Assembly: GCF_004357765.1 (NCBI RefSeq)
Contig: NZ_SMTE01000008.1
Span: 62,001 to 126,000, forward strand
Source: Pseudomonas putida
Lineage (GTDB): Bacteria > Pseudomonadota > Gammaproteobacteria > Pseudomonadales > Pseudomonadaceae
Reading direction: 5' to 3'
Length of the DNA stretch: 64,000 nt
A model generated the notes under the pieces. The model worked only from the letters and a program-made list of their open reading frames with translations. It did not search any database and was not told where the DNA came from. Of this stretch, positions 1 through 9,997 are shown piece by piece; position 1 is the stretch's first letter; each line of letters begins with the position of its first letter. Position numbers and translations under genes: made by a program.

Positions 1-35
1 CACTAAGCTTGGGGCATGATCTGGAGGAAATGCCC

Positions 36-404
36 ATGAGCAAGCGACTGCCCAATCTCCACGCCTGGCAATGGCGCGGATACCACCACAACCACCGTCA
101 CCCGACCAACCTGGTGCTGCACCTGATCGCCGTGCCGCTGTTCATCCTCGGTGCATTGCTGGTGCTCTCGGGACTGTTCGGCCTGGACCTCGGACAGATC
201 GCCGTCGGTATCATCGTCCTCCTCGCGGGCCTGGGCATGCAACGCCAGGGCCATCGCCTGGAGACCGAGCAACCCGAACCCTTTGCCGACCGCAAGGATG
301 CCGTGAAACGCTTGCTGACCGAGCAGTTCATCACCTTTCCGCGCTTCGTGCTCAGTGGCGCCTGGTGGCGAGCCTGGCGTGAACGGCACAAGCATCGCTA
401 CTGA
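36..404 (+). CDS. Mpo1-like (YGL010w/DUF962 family) membrane protein
   Basis: A 122-residue protein with two hydrophobic stretches (about residues 25-45 and 50-65). It has an N-terminal YHHNHRHPTNLVLHLI segment and a later HRLETEQPEPF segment. Histidine-rich motifs flanking a membrane hairpin are typical of the Mpo1-like family. The yeast member is an iron-dependent dioxygenase in fatty-acid alpha-oxidation; the bacterial role is not established and I infer none. The start at 36 is chosen because GGAGGA at 23-28 lies 7 bases upstream; an in-frame ATG at 30 is too close to that site. It is convergent with the CHAD gene. Family assignment is from memory of motif layout. Confidence 0.75.
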   Translation: MSKRLPNLHAWQWRGYHHNHRHPTNLVLHLIAVPLFILGALLVLSGLFGLDLGQIAVGIIVLLAGLGMQRQGHRLETEQPEPFADRKDAVKRLLTEQFITFPRFVLSGAWWRAWRERHKHRY

Positions 405-424
405 TACGCTGCCCAGCGGCGGAA

Positions 425-1204
425 CTACTTGCCCGCCTTGACCCGCCGCAATGCCTTGAGCAAGGCTTCCAAGGTCGTATCGGCCGTCTGTTCGGCCTCG
501 TGCAGCTCGCGCTCCCATTGCTCCAGGCACGGCTCCAGGTCGGCTTGATCGCGTCCCTGAAGCAGCCATTGCAGGCGGTCATGCCAGTCCCCTAGATCGC
601 CTTGAGCACGCTTCAACAACTTCTGCAGGTTCTCGCCTGCATGTCCCAATTGCGGATAAGCCTCGTCACCGTAGCGGGCGCGCTTGATCAGCAACCGTAG
701 GCGGTGTCTGTCATGGGCAGGGTCGCGCAGGGCATCGTGCAGCTTGTGCCATTGCTTGACCAGGCGTCTGTCGATGCGCTGAGCCAACTTCGGCGTCAGA
801 CCTTCGCGACCCGCCGCGCGCAGGAACAGAGGAAACGCATCGAGAATCGCCAGCACCCGGGTCAGTTCCGCGCTGCCCGCGACCCTGGCGAAGGTCTGCG
901 CACGTCCAGCCAGACGCCGCCGCCCCGCCTCCACTTGACCCCGACGCAACAGCTCGGCTGCCAATACCTCGCGGTCGCGCAGCGGCGTGGTCAGCGCTCC
1001 CAGCGACTTGCACGCCCCCTCCAGCTGCTCCACTCCTGGCAGCCCACGCAAGGGGCGTAACAGGCTGCGCAGGCGCCGTACGTTGGTGCGCAGGTCATGC
1101 AGCGCCTCGCTGTCGGTATCGGCGGCTAGGCGTTCTCTGCAGGCCAGCAGGCGCACCTGCAGGGTCAGTACCTGGGCAACCACATGATCGAGCATGGCAG
1201 CCAT
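425..1204 (-). CDS. CHAD domain protein
   Basis: A 259-residue helical protein rich in Arg, Leu and His. Paired basic signatures LHDLRTNVRRLRSLLRPL (residues about 36-53) and HRLRLLIKRARYGDEAYPQL in the C-terminal half match the two four-helix repeats of a CHAD domain. CHAD proteins bind polyphosphate through these basic surfaces, so a polyphosphate-associated role is the family expectation. No CYTH triphosphatase domain is fused or adjacent. The start is supported by AAGGAGC about 6 bases upstream of the ATG at 1204. It lies 14 bases downstream of the small lipoprotein gene on the same strand, so the two may be co-transcribed. Confidence 0.85.
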   Translation of the reverse strand: MAAMLDHVVAQVLTLQVRLLACRERLAADTDSEALHDLRTNVRRLRSLLRPLRGLPGVEQLEGACKSLGALTTPLRDREVLAAELLRRGQVEAGRRRLAGRAQTFARVAGSAELTRVLAILDAFPLFLRAAGREGLTPKLAQRIDRRLVKQWHKLHDALRDPAHDRHRLRLLIKRARYGDEAYPQLGHAGENLQKLLKRAQGDLGDWHDRLQWLLQGRDQADLEPCLEQWERELHEAEQTADTTLEALLKALRRVKAGK

Positions 1205-1218
1205 GGAAAGCTCCTTGG

Positions 1219-1497
1219 TCAGCGACCGGCACGCGACTCACGAATGTAGAAACGCGCCTTCTCGGCCTTCCTGGTGCAACCCTCGAACCCTTCGAACTGC
1301 TGCTGGGTCTTGGCACCGGTGAGCAGCGACAACGCCTTGGAATAACTGACGGTACCGGCGAAGCCCTCGGCTTTGGCCAGGTCGAGCTCTTTCCAGGCGG
1401 CATCCAGCTGGGTCGCACAGCTGTCACGGTAGGCCGTCTTGCCGGCGCAGCCAGCCAGCGCCAGAGCAATCAGAGGAAGGCAGATCCAGGCTTTCAT
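1219..1497 (-). CDS. Small lipoprotein, function unknown
   Basis: A 92-residue protein with a clear lipoprotein signal: MKAWICLPLIALALAGC, lipobox LAGC, acylation at Cys17. The mature part is short, charged and probably helical with two further cysteines (in RDSCATQ and FEGCTRK), which could form a disulfide in the periplasm. No known domain is recognised. It sits just upstream of the CHAD gene on the same strand. Confidence 0.75.
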   Translation of the reverse strand: MKAWICLPLIALALAGCAGKTAYRDSCATQLDAAWKELDLAKAEGFAGTVSYSKALSLLTGAKTQQQFEGFEGCTRKAEKARFYIRESRAGR

Positions 1498-1675
1498 CGG
1501 TGTTACCTCAAAGGGAAAAAGAATGGCTGTTCGACGCCCAGGCAGACGAAAAGTGCCGTGCTGGGCAGGTGCTGCCGGGCATGCTTTGCTTAGGGTAGCT
1601 CAGCCCGGCGCGCATTGAAGCACACCGCGCGAAGGTGCATTGTGGGACCATGGTTGCACAGGTGGGGGAAAAACG

Positions 1676-2716
1676 ATGAGCAAACGCGTGGCGCTGGTAC
1701 TGGGTTCGGGGGGCGCCCGAGGGTATGCCCACATCGGGGTGATCGAGGAAATCGAGCGGCGCGGCTACGAGATTGCCTGCGTCGCCGGCTGCTCCATGGG
1801 CGCGGTCATTGGCGGCATCTACGCCGCCGGCAAGCTCGAAGACTACCGCAGCTGGATCGAGAGTCTCGACTATCTGGACGTATTGCGCCTGGTCGATGTC
1901 AGCTTTCGCCTTGGCGCCATTCGCGGCGACAAGGTATTCGGGCAGATTCGCAAGATCGTTGGCGAGATCAATATCGAGCAATTGCGCATTCCCTACACGG
2001 CCGTGGCGACCGACCTCACCAACCAACAGGAAATCTGGTTCCAGGAAGGCTGCCTGCACCAGGCCATGCGCGCCTCGGCGGCGATTCCCAGCTTGTTCAC
2101 CCCGGTGATGCAAGGTAACCGCATGCTGGTCGACGGTGGCATTCTCAATCCGCTGCCGATCGTGCCAGTGGTGTCCAGCCATAGCGACCTGATCATCGCA
2201 GTCAACCTCAACTCGACCAACCAGAAGCAATATCAGTTGCCAGTGATCGAACGCCCGGCAGCGTTCAAGATGCGCTTCGATGCACTGATCAGCTCGCTCG
2301 GTTCGCGCCTGCCGTTTCGCCGCAAGCCTGCCGAGGAACTCATCCGCATCGAACAGGAAATCGTCAGCGAGGGGCTGGCCCCGCCAAGCCCCTGGCTGAC
2401 CGACGAAGCCGACCCCGAGGCCCAGCAACCGGCGGCAGCGCCGGAGCACAGTGGCGCACCGAAATCGGCGACGGGCTCGTTCATCATCGACAACGTCGGA
2501 CCCGCATCGCTACTGGACCTGATCAACCAGAGCTTCGAAGTGATGCAGACGTCGCTGGCCCAGTACAAGATCGCCGGATACCCACCGGACGTGCTGATCA
2601 ACGTGCCGAAACGGGTATGCCGGTTCTTCGAGTTCTACAAGGCACCGGAGCTGATCGCGCTGGGGCGGGAAATCGCACGCGATACGTTGGACAACTACGA
2701 AGGGCAGAAGCGCTAA
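1676..2716 (+). CDS. Patatin-like phospholipase (RssA-type)
   Basis: A 346-residue serine lipase-fold protein. The oxyanion loop GSGGARGYAHIG is at residues 9-20, the nucleophile elbow GCSMG near residue 41, and the catalytic Asp in VDGGILNPLP near residue 155. These form the Ser-Asp dyad of patatins. The expected activity is acyl hydrolysis of phospholipids; the substrate is unknown. After the catalytic domain there is an Ala/Pro-rich low-complexity linker (PEAQQPAAAPEHSGAP) and a conserved-looking C-terminal segment. The start at 1676 (MSKRVALVLG) follows a purine-rich GGTGGGGGAAAA stretch and places the oxyanion loop at the usual N-terminal position. Confidence 0.88.
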   Translation: MSKRVALVLGSGGARGYAHIGVIEEIERRGYEIACVAGCSMGAVIGGIYAAGKLEDYRSWIESLDYLDVLRLVDVSFRLGAIRGDKVFGQIRKIVGEINIEQLRIPYTAVATDLTNQQEIWFQEGCLHQAMRASAAIPSLFTPVMQGNRMLVDGGILNPLPIVPVVSSHSDLIIAVNLNSTNQKQYQLPVIERPAAFKMRFDALISSLGSRLPFRRKPAEELIRIEQEIVSEGLAPPSPWLTDEADPEAQQPAAAPEHSGAPKSATGSFIIDNVGPASLLDLINQSFEVMQTSLAQYKIAGYPPDVLINVPKRVCRFFEFYKAPELIALGREIARDTLDNYEGQKR

Positions 2717-2795
2717 GGCGTTGCCTGGGAGTGCTTGTGTTGAGTGTTGTGTGCGGCGCTCGATCGCATAGGCGCAACATCCTCCCGCCGAGCCC

Positions 2796-2825
2796 AAAAA
2801 AACAGGCCGCATATAGCGGCCTGTT
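2796..2825 (-). terminator. Intrinsic terminator of ppiD
   Basis: The 10-bp arms AACAGGCCGC (2801-2810) and GCGGCCTGTT (2816-2825) are separated by ATATA. On the minus strand the hairpin is followed by a run of seven T (A run at 2796-2802). It lies 18 bases beyond the ppiD stop, in the convergent gap with the patatin gene. Confidence 0.85.
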
Positions 2826-2843
2826 TGGTCATGCATCCAGCAC

Positions 2844-4715
2844 TCAGTAACGCGTGATATCCGCGCTGCCTTCGAGCTGCTTGCGATACGCAGCGAAGTC
2901 CTGCTGGCCGGCACGCGAAGCGAGGTAGCGGCGGATCTGCTGCTTCTCCTCGTCGGTGGCCGCAGCGCCATCGTTGACGCCCTTGAGCTGCAGCACCACC
3001 AGGCTACCGTCGGCCAGGACCACGCTGCCGTAGACAGGTTTGTCCTTGGCCTGCGGCTTGGGCAGGCGGAACAGCGCCTGCAGCTCGGCCGGGTCGATAC
3101 CGTCCTGGGCACGGGTGACCGCTTCGGCTTGCTTCCAGACCTGGCCTTCATAGGCCTCGGCACCGGCGATGGAGCCGTCCCGCAGGCCGGCGATCAGCTT
3201 GTCGGCCTTGGCCTTGAGCTCGGCGGTGGCCTTTTCCTTGGCCAGGTGATCGGCGATGTTGCCGGCCACGGCTTCCAGCGGCAGCTGCTCTGGCTTACGG
3301 TGTTCCTTGACCCGCAGTACCACGGTGGTTTCCGGGTCCAGCTCGATGGCAGTGCTGTTGGCGCCCTCCTCGAGGACCTCCTCGGAGAACGCGGCCTGCA
3401 CCACCTGACGGTTGGCAGTGATGCCGTCGCCACCTTCACGGCCAAACGGTGCCGAGGTCTGCACCTTGAGGTTCAGGTCCTGGGCTGGCTGGGCCAGGTC
3501 GGAAGCCTCGTAGGCGGCATCCTGAAGCTGCTTGCTGGCGTCCACGTAGCGCTGTTCGACCAGAGGTGTCTTCAGGTCGCGGATCAGTTTGTCCTTCAGG
3601 CTGGCGAAGCTCGGCACCTCGGGCGCCTCGACACCCAGCAACTTGATCAGGTGATAGCCGTACTCAGTCCGGACCGGTGCCGATACCTGGCCCTTGTCGA
3701 GCTTGTACAGTGCGGTCTCGAAGGCCGGGTCATACACGCCCGGGCCAGCGAAGCCGAGATCACCACCGCTGCTGGCCGAACCCGGGTCCTGGGAGAACTC
3801 CTTGGCCAGCGCGGCGAAATCCTCGCCTTTGGCCAGACGTTGCTGGATTTCCTCGATGCGAGCCTTGGCCTGGGCATCGCTGACCTTGTCGTTGACCTCG
3901 ATGAGGATGTGCGCGGCGTGGCGCTGCTCGGCAAGGTTGGCGATTTCCTTCTCGTACTGCGCCTTGAGCTCGTCGTCGCTGACCTTGACCTGATCGAAGA
4001 ACGCCGATTTCTTGAGCTCGACGTAGTCGATGACGACCTGGTCGGGGCTCATGAATTCCTTGGCGTGCTGGTCGTAGTGCGCCTTGATCTCCTCATCGCT
4101 GATCTTGATCGCGGCCGGGTTGGCCTTGAAGGTCAGGGAAGCGAAATCACGGGTCTGTTTTTCCAGGCGGGCGAAGGCGTCCACCTGCTGGTCGGTAACG
4201 AAGCTGCTGCCGGCGATGCCGGTGCGCAGTTGGCCGATGAGCATCTCTTCGGCCAGCATGGCGCGGAATTGCATGCGGCTGTAGCCCATCTGGCGAATGA
4301 CCTGGTCAAAACGGTCGGCACTGAACTTGCCATCCACCTGGAACTCCGGCGTCTGCAGGATCACCTGATCCAGCGCGGCCTCGGAGAAGGCGAACTTGGC
4401 ATCGGCAGCGCCCTGCAGCAGCAGCTTGCGGTCGATCAGCCCCTTGAGCGCTGCTTCGCGCAGCATTTTCTCGTCCAGCAAGGCCGGGTCGAAATCCTTG
4501 CCCAGCTGTTGCATGAGCTGGCGGCGCTGCATCTCAGCCGCCTGGCTCAGCTCGCTCTGGCTGATGGTCTCGCCGTTCACCTTGGCGGCGTCCTGGCTAT
4601 GGGTGGCAGCCTGGAAAATGGCCTCGAAACCGGTCAATGCCATCAGCATGACGATAAGGCCGATGATGGTCTTGGCAATCCAACCTTGTGAATTGTCCCT
4701 GATATTTTGCAGCAT
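2844..4715 (-). CDS. ppiD: Periplasmic folding chaperone PpiD (SurA-like peptidyl-prolyl isomerase)
   Basis: A 623-residue inner-membrane-anchored chaperone. It has a short cytoplasmic N-terminus (MLQNIRDNSQGWIAK), one transmembrane helix (TIIGLIVMLMALTGFEAIF, about residues 16-34), a SurA-N-like domain, then a parvulin domain around residues 240-340 (AAHILIEV, SQDPGSASSGGDLGFAGPGVYDPAFE). PpiD works at the Sec translocon exit on envelope proteins. The start at 4715 is preferred over upstream in-frame ATGs because it has a GGGGGAC ribosome site, begins with the family N-terminus, and the longer reading would run through the hupB terminator. The position downstream of lon and hupB is the standard proteobacterial order. 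Confidence 0.95.
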   Translation of the reverse strand: MLQNIRDNSQGWIAKTIIGLIVMLMALTGFEAIFQAATHSQDAAKVNGETISQSELSQAAEMQRRQLMQQLGKDFDPALLDEKMLREAALKGLIDRKLLLQGAADAKFAFSEAALDQVILQTPEFQVDGKFSADRFDQVIRQMGYSRMQFRAMLAEEMLIGQLRTGIAGSSFVTDQQVDAFARLEKQTRDFASLTFKANPAAIKISDEEIKAHYDQHAKEFMSPDQVVIDYVELKKSAFFDQVKVSDDELKAQYEKEIANLAEQRHAAHILIEVNDKVSDAQAKARIEEIQQRLAKGEDFAALAKEFSQDPGSASSGGDLGFAGPGVYDPAFETALYKLDKGQVSAPVRTEYGYHLIKLLGVEAPEVPSFASLKDKLIRDLKTPLVEQRYVDASKQLQDAAYEASDLAQPAQDLNLKVQTSAPFGREGGDGITANRQVVQAAFSEEVLEEGANSTAIELDPETTVVLRVKEHRKPEQLPLEAVAGNIADHLAKEKATAELKAKADKLIAGLRDGSIAGAEAYEGQVWKQAEAVTRAQDGIDPAELQALFRLPKPQAKDKPVYGSVVLADGSLVVLQLKGVNDGAAATDEEKQQIRRYLASRAGQQDFAAYRKQLEGSADITRY

Positions 4716-4783
4716 GCGTCCCCCAGAAACGGCTGTACCACTGCGTCGACAACCGCGGAGCGTGGGTAGAATCCTGATAAAAG

Positions 4784-4813
4784 AAAGGCGCATCCGAGGA
4801 TGCGCCTTTTCTT
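4784..4813 (-). terminator. Bidirectional terminator between hupB and ppiD
   Basis: Perfect 12-bp arms AAAGGCGCATCC (4784-4795) and GGATGCGCCTTT (4798-4809) with a tight loop. T-rich tails occur on both strands. It is positioned to end hupB transcription and separates it from ppiD. Confidence 0.85.
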
Positions 4814-4896
4814 AGCAAACGTTTCGGGCGGGAACGTTTGCGTCCCGCCGTCACCGTGCTCGGACCTGGCCAGGCCGGGTCCGGCTGAAAGACGAC

Positions 4897-5169
4897 TTAG
4901 TTGACGGCGTCTTTCAGGCCTTTGTCAGCCTTGAAGCCTGGAACCTTGGCAGCGGCGATCTTGATGGCCTTGCCGGTTTGTGGGTTGCGGCCGGTGCGCT
5001 CGGCGCGCTCTTTGACCGTGAAGGTACCGAAGCCAACCAATACCACGTCGTCGCCTGCTTTCAGGGCGCCGGTGACGGATTCGATGACTGCATCCAGCGC
5101 ACGGCCGGCTACAGCTTTCGGGATGTCTGCAGATGCGGCGATAGCGTCAATCAGTTCCGACTTGTTCAC
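4897..5169 (-). CDS. hupB: DNA-binding protein HU-beta
   Basis: A 90-residue nucleoid protein starting [21 protein letters not shown]. It contains the HU/IHF signature [20 protein letters not shown] and the arm segment through [16 protein letters not shown]. Length and sequence are those of the beta subunit. It binds and bends DNA non-specifically. It sits between lon and ppiD and has its own terminator, consistent with high independent expression. Confidence 0.97.
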   Translation of the reverse strand: MNKSELIDAIAASADIPKAVAGRALDAVIESVTGALKAGDDVVLVGFGTFTVKERAERTGRNPQTGKAIKIAAAKVPGFKADKGLKDAVN

Positions 5170-5321
5170 TCTAAGTCCCCTTATATCTCTATTGAGTTTG
5201 TTTCTAAGTATGTAATGAAAAGCTTATGAAACGTGCGCTGAGTGGCTTACTGACAATAGCGTGCCGCTTTATAGCAAGGCCCCGAAAAAACTGTCAAGGA
5301 AAGCCCCCCAGCCAAAAACTA

Positions 5322-7718
5322 CTAGTGCGTGCTGATTCTTTCCTTAGCATCGCCGTCGCGCTTTTCATCTTTCGCGACAATCTCGGGAGCCACATCTGGC
5401 AAGGGCTCCGGGGCGTATTGCAGCGCAATTTGCAGGACTTCGTCAATCCATTTAACCGGTTTGATTTGCAGATCCTGTTTGATATTTTCAGGAATTTCCT
5501 TCAAATCGCGAACATTTTCCTCCGGAATGATCACCGTCTTGATACCACCCCGGTGCGCGGCCAGCAGTTTTTCTTTCAGGCCACCAATGGCCAATACCTG
5601 CCCCCGCAGGGTGATTTCACCGGTCATGGCCACATCGGCACGCACAGGAATCTGGGTCAGCGCCGACACCAACGCGGTGCACATGCCGATACCGGCACTC
5701 GGGCCATCCTTGGGCGTGGCGCCTTCGGGCATATGGATATGCACGTCGTGTTTCTCGTGGAAATCGGCAGCGATACCCAGGCTGCGGGCTCGGCTGCGGA
5801 CCACGGTCTGCGCGGCGGTGATCGATTCGACCATGACGTCGCCGAGCGAGCCGGTCTTGATCAGTTGCCCCTTGCCGGGAATCACCACGGCCTCGATGGT
5901 CAGCAGTTCGCCGCCTACCTGGGTCCAGGCCAGGCCGGTCACCTGGCCGATCTGGTCCTGTTGCTCGGCCAGACCATAGCGGAACTTGCGCACACCCAAC
6001 AGGTGCTCGAGCTGCTCGCTGGTGACCTTGACCCGTACCTGTTTCTGCCCGGTGTGCTCTTTGACCACCTTGCGGCAGACCTTGGCGATCTGGCGCTCGA
6101 GGCCCCGCACCCCGGCTTCGCGGGTGTAGTAACGAATGATGTCGCGGATGGCCGAGACGTCGATCTCGAGCTCTTCCTTCTTCAAGCCGTTGGCCTTGAC
6201 CTGCTTGGGCGTCAGGTATTTGACCGCGATGTTGATCTTCTCGTCCTCGGTGTAGCCCGGCAGGCGGATGATTTCCATCCGGTCCAGCAGCGCCGGCGGA
6301 ATGTTCATCGAGTTCGAGGTACACAGGAACATCACATCCGAGAGGTCGTAGTCGACTTCCAGGTAGTGGTCGTTGAAATTGTGGTTCTGCTCGGGATCGA
6401 GCACCTCCAGCAAGGCCGAGGCCGGATCGCCACGCATGTCGCTGCCCATCTTGTCGATCTCGTCGAGCAGGAACAGCGGGTTGCGTACACCCACCTTGGT
6501 CATTTTCTGGATCAACCGACCCGGCATCGAGCCGATGTAGGTGCGACGATGGCCACGGATCTCGGCCTCGTCACGCACGCCACCGAGGGCCATGCGCACG
6601 AACTTGCGGTTGGTCGCCGCGGCGATCGATTCGGCCAGCGAGGTCTTGCCCACGCCAGGCGGGCCGACCAGGCACAGCACCGGACCACGAATTTTCTTCA
6701 CGCGCTTCTGCACGGCGAGGTACTCGAGGATCCGCTCCTTGACCTCTTCCAGACCATAGTGATCGGCATCGAGGATTTCCTCGGCCTTGGTCAGGTCCAG
6801 GCGCACCTTGCTTTGAGCCTTCCAAGGCACTTGCACGAGCCAATCCAGGTAAGTACGGACCACGGTGGCTTCGGCCGACATCGGCGACATCTGCTTGAGC
6901 TTGTTCAGCTCAGCCTGAGCCTTGGCCAGGGCGTCCTTGGGCAGCCCCGCGGCGTCGATACGCTTTTTCAGCTCCTCGACTTCGTTGTGGCCTTCATCGC
7001 CATCGCCGAGCTCTTTCTGAATGGCCTTCATCTGCTCATTCAGGTAGTACTCGCGCTGGCTGCGCTCCATCTGTTTCTTGACTCGGCCGCGGATGCGCTT
7101 CTCGACCTGCAGCAGATCGATTTCAGCATCCAGCAGCGCCAGCACGTGCTCGACACGCGCGGCCAGGTCGACGATTTCGAGGATTTCCTGCTTCTGCTCG
7201 ATCTTCAGGGCCATGTGCGCGGCCATGGTATCGACCAGGCGGCCAGGTTCTTCGATGCTGTTGAGCGACGACAGGACTTCAGCCGGCACTTTCTTGCCCA
7301 GCTGAACGTACTGCTCGAACTGGGACAGCAAGGTGCGCACGAAGACTTCCGACTCGCGCTCGGCGGCGTCGGTTTCATCGATCAGGGAGACTTCGGCACG
7401 GATGTGCCCGTCCACTTCGTTGAAGCGCTCGACCGCGCCGCGCTGCTCGCCTTCGACCAGTACCTTGACGGTACCATCGGGCAGCTTGAGCAGTTGCAGC
7501 ACGGTGGCGACGGTGCCGACCCGATACAGGGCGTCTTCGCCCGGATCGTCGTCGGCTGGGTTCTTCTGGGCCAGCAGGAGAATCTGCTTCTCGCCCGTCA
7601 TCGCTGCCTCGAGGGCTTCGATGGACTTTTCACGCCCCACGAACAGCGGGATGACCATATGCGGATAGACGACGACGTCACGCAATGGCAAAAGAGGCAA
7701 GTCGAGGGTGGTCTTCAT
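5322..7718 (-). CDS. lon: ATP-dependent Lon protease
   Basis: A 798-residue full-length LonA. The N-terminal substrate-binding domain begins [20 protein letters not shown], the AAA+ module has Walker A GPPGVGKT and Walker [10 protein letters not shown], and the C-terminal Ser-Lys protease domain has the catalytic serine in [11 protein letters not shown]. It degrades misfolded and regulatory proteins in the cytosol. The last residues are charged and variable. It is downstream of clpX but behind its own likely heat-shock promoter, and clpX has its own terminator. Confidence 0.98.
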   Translation of the reverse strand: MKTTLDLPLLPLRDVVVYPHMVIPLFVGREKSIEALEAAMTGEKQILLLAQKNPADDDPGEDALYRVGTVATVLQLLKLPDGTVKVLVEGEQRGAVERFNEVDGHIRAEVSLIDETDAAERESEVFVRTLLSQFEQYVQLGKKVPAEVLSSLNSIEEPGRLVDTMAAHMALKIEQKQEILEIVDLAARVEHVLALLDAEIDLLQVEKRIRGRVKKQMERSQREYYLNEQMKAIQKELGDGDEGHNEVEELKKRIDAAGLPKDALAKAQAELNKLKQMSPMSAEATVVRTYLDWLVQVPWKAQSKVRLDLTKAEEILDADHYGLEEVKERILEYLAVQKRVKKIRGPVLCLVGPPGVGKTSLAESIAAATNRKFVRMALGGVRDEAEIRGHRRTYIGSMPGRLIQKMTKVGVRNPLFLLDEIDKMGSDMRGDPASALLEVLDPEQNHNFNDHYLEVDYDLSDVMFLCTSNSMNIPPALLDRMEIIRLPGYTEDEKINIAVKYLTPKQVKANGLKKEELEIDVSAIRDIIRYYTREAGVRGLERQIAKVCRKVVKEHTGQKQVRVKVTSEQLEHLLGVRKFRYGLAEQQDQIGQVTGLAWTQVGGELLTIEAVVIPGKGQLIKTGSLGDVMVESITAAQTVVRSRARSLGIAADFHEKHDVHIHMPEGATPKDGPSAGIGMCTALVSALTQIPVRADVAMTGEITLRGQVLAIGGLKEKLLAAHRGGIKTVIIPEENVRDLKEIPENIKQDLQIKPVKWIDEVLQIALQYAPEPLPDVAPEIVAKDEKRDGDAKERISTH

Positions 7719-7777
7719 GATTTCGCCTCTACAGCGGCCTTGTGGCCGGAAACCGTTGGAAATGTTGCTTGGAGCTA

Positions 7778-7806
7778 ATGTGGGGGCATGCCTGGGAAAT
7801 TACAAG
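7778..7806 (-). promoter_or_regulatory. Putative sigma-32 heat-shock promoter of lon
   Basis: On the minus strand CTTGTAA (7806-7800) is followed after 14 bases by CCCCACAT (7785-7778), close to the sigma-32 pattern CTTGAAA-N11-16-CCCCATNT. It lies about 60 bases upstream of the lon start. The match is by eye and the start site is not mapped. Confidence 0.5.
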
Positions 7807-7824
7807 CGCTAGTGCAGGAAAAGC

Positions 7825-7850
7825 AAAAAGGGGCCCGCAGGCCCCTTGTT
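7825..7850 (-). terminator. Intrinsic terminator of clpX
   Basis: Arms AAGGGGCC (7828-7835) and GGCCCCTT (7840-7847) are followed on the minus strand by TTTTTGCTTTT. It lies just beyond the clpX stop and upstream of the lon promoter. Confidence 0.85.
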
Positions 7851-7872
7851 TGCTCGCCACCACAGCTCCGAC

Positions 7873-9156
7873 TCAGGCGTCGGGAGCAGCCTTGGCTTGC
7901 GGCTCGCTGTTTTCATAGATCAACAGCGGCTGCGACGTGCCATCGATGACACTCTCGTCGATCACCACCTTGCTGACTTCCTTCTGCGAAGGAATCTCAT
8001 ACATGGTGTCGAGCAGCACGCCTTCGAGGATCGAACGCAGGCCACGGGCGCCAGTCTTGCGCTCCAGGGCCTTGCGCGCAACGGCCTTGAGTGCATCGCT
8101 GCGGAACTCGAGGTCGACGCTCTCCATCTCGAACAGCTTGGCATACTGCTTGGTGAGGGCGTTCTTCGGCTCGGTGAGGATCTGCATCAGAGCAGCCTCA
8201 TCCAGCTCGTCGAGGGTCGCCAAGACCGGGAGACGGCCCACGAACTCAGGGATCAGGCCGAATTTGACCAGATCGTCCGGCTCGACCTCACGCAGGGATT
8301 CCCCGACCTTCTTGCCCTCTTCCTTGCTGCGCACTTCGGCGCCAAAACCGATGCCACCCTTGGTGGAGCGGTTCTGGATGACCTTTTCCAGGCCCGAGAA
8401 CGCGCCACCGCAAATGAACAGGATGTTGCGGGTATCGACCTGCAGGAATTCCTGTTGTGGGTGCTTGCGCCCCCCTTGCGGCGGAACGGAGGCCACGGTG
8501 CCTTCGATCAGCTTCAGCAACGCCTGCTGCACGCCTTCGCCCGAGACATCGCGGGTGATGGACGGGTTGTCCGACTTGCGCGAGATCTTGTCGATCTCGT
8601 CGATGTAGACGATGCCCATCTGGGCCTTTTCCACATCGTAGTCGCACTTCTGCAGCAGCTTCTGAATGATGTTCTCGACGTCCTCACCCACGTAACCGGC
8701 TTCGGTCAGGGTGGTGGCATCGGCGATGGTGAACGGTACGTTCAACAGGCGTGCAAGGGTTTCGGCGAGCAGGGTCTTGCCCGAGCCGGTCGGCCCGATG
8801 AGCAGGATGTTGCTCTTGCCGAGTTCGACTTCGTCACCCTTCTTGTCACGCTGGTTCAGGCGCTTGTAGTGGTTGTACACCGCTACGGACAGCACCTTCT
8901 TGGCACGCTCCTGACCAATGACGTACTGGTCAAGGATGCCGCTGATTTCTTTCGGCGAAGGTAATTTGTGCGCGTTGCTCTCGGCCTGGGCTTCCTGCAC
9001 CTCCTCGCGGATGATGTCATTGCACAGGTCGACGCACTCGTCGCAGATAAATACCGAGGGCCCGGCAATCAATTTGCGCACTTCGTGCTGGCTTTTGCCG
9101 CAGAAGGAGCAATAGAGCAATTTGCCGCTGTCCTCGCCGTTACGGGTGTCAGTCAT
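7873..9156 (-). CDS. clpX: ClpXP unfoldase subunit ClpX
   Basis: A 427-residue AAA+ unfoldase. The N-terminal zinc-binding domain has CSFC and CDECVDLC cysteine pairs at about residues 14-41. Walker A is [12 protein letters not shown], Walker B is IVYIDEIDK, and the ClpP-docking loop is GGIGFGA. ClpX recognises and unfolds tagged substrates and feeds them to ClpP. The start at 9156 ([12 protein letters not shown]) is the family start; the longer reading adds an unrelated leader. It follows clpP on the same strand. Confidence 0.98.
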   Translation of the reverse strand: MTDTRNGEDSGKLLYCSFCGKSQHEVRKLIAGPSVFICDECVDLCNDIIREEVQEAQAESNAHKLPSPKEISGILDQYVIGQERAKKVLSVAVYNHYKRLNQRDKKGDEVELGKSNILLIGPTGSGKTLLAETLARLLNVPFTIADATTLTEAGYVGEDVENIIQKLLQKCDYDVEKAQMGIVYIDEIDKISRKSDNPSITRDVSGEGVQQALLKLIEGTVASVPPQGGRKHPQQEFLQVDTRNILFICGGAFSGLEKVIQNRSTKGGIGFGAEVRSKEEGKKVGESLREVEPDDLVKFGLIPEFVGRLPVLATLDELDEAALMQILTEPKNALTKQYAKLFEMESVDLEFRSDALKAVARKALERKTGARGLRSILEGVLLDTMYEIPSQKEVSKVVIDESVIDGTSQPLLIYENSEPQAKAAPDA

Positions 9157-9221
9157 TCGATCGATCCAATCCGGTAGGCTTGCAACACAAGATGAAGGCA
9201 ATTGCGGGCTTTTTCAAGTCC

Positions 9222-9250
9222 GCAGGTAGGCGCTTTCGACGCCTACCTGC
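9222..9250 (-). other. Hairpin between clpP and clpX
   Basis: A perfect 11-bp inverted repeat (GCAGGTAGGCG / CGCCTACCTGC) with a 7-base loop sits between the clpP stop and clpX start. There is no adjacent T run on the minus strand, so it may protect mRNA ends or attenuate rather than terminate. Confidence 0.6.
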
Positions 9251-9264
9251 TCTGGCGCCTGGGT

Positions 9265-9906
9265 TCAGGAGGCCAGTTGCCGCTTGTCGTAGACCGAGTC
9301 GATCAGGCCGTACTCGGCCGCGCGCGAGGCGCTCATGAAGTTGTCACGTTCGGTGTCGCGCTTGATGGTCTCGAGGTCCTGGCCAGTGTGGTAGGCCAGC
9401 AGCTCGTTCAGGCGTGCCTTGATATTGAGGATTTCCTGGGCATGGATCTCGATATCGGTAGCCTGCCCCTGGAAACCGCCCAACGGCTGGTGAATCATCA
9501 CGCGCGAGTTCGGCAGGCAGTGACGCTTGCCCTTGGCCCCGGCAGCGAGCAGGAACGCGCCCATGCTGCAGGCTTGGCCGATGCAGATGGTCGACACGTC
9601 CGGCTTGATGAACTGCATGGTGTCGTAGATCGACATACCAGCAGTGACCGAGCCACCAGGGGAGTTGATGTACAGATGGATATCCTTGTCCGGGTTTTCC
9701 GCTTCAAGGAACAAGAGCTGCGCCACGACCAGGTTGGCCATGTAGTCCTCTACGGGACCCACCAGGAAGATTACGCGCTCCTTCAAAAGGCGCGAGTAAA
9801 TGTCATAGGCGCGTTCGCCACGGGCGGACTGCTCGATAACCATCGGGACCAGGCCGCCTGCAGCCTGGATGTCAGAGCTCTGCTGAATATAAGAATTGCG
9901 GGACAT
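9265..9906 (-). CDS. clpP: ATP-dependent Clp protease proteolytic subunit ClpP
   Basis: A 213-residue serine peptidase. The catalytic serine is in [11 protein letters not shown], the histidine in [11 protein letters not shown], and the aspartate lies further on in the family position. ClpP forms a tetradecameric barrel with ClpX or ClpA. The N-terminal [18 protein letters not shown] contains the usual short propeptide before the mature domain. It is flanked by tig upstream and clpX downstream, the conserved order. Confidence 0.98.
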   Translation of the reverse strand: MSRNSYIQQSSDIQAAGGLVPMVIEQSARGERAYDIYSRLLKERVIFLVGPVEDYMANLVVAQLLFLEAENPDKDIHLYINSPGGSVTAGMSIYDTMQFIKPDVSTICIGQACSMGAFLLAAGAKGKRHCLPNSRVMIHQPLGGFQGQATDIEIHAQEILNIKARLNELLAYHTGQDLETIKRDTERDNFMSASRAAEYGLIDSVYDKRQLAS

Positions 9907-9945
9907 GTCCTGCGCTCACTCCCAAATAGTCATGGCTTGATAACG

Positions 9946-9973
9946 CACAAGCCAGCGCGAAGGCTGGCTTGTG
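9946..9973 (-). other. Hairpin between tig and clpP
   Basis: Perfect 11-bp arms CACAAGCCAGC and GCTGGCTTGTG with a 6-base loop, just beyond the tig stop. It lacks a T tract on the minus strand, so transcription may continue into clpP. Confidence 0.55.
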
Positions 9974-9997
9974 GGGGTTTCCTACGAGAGAAACGTA

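Noticed and set aside
3129-4691. 520-codon plus-strand ORF
   Set aside because: Antisense shadow of ppiD.
5226-7778. 850-codon plus-strand ORF
   Set aside because: Antisense to lon in the usual high-GC shadow frame; the protein has no recognisable domain and lon is unmistakable.
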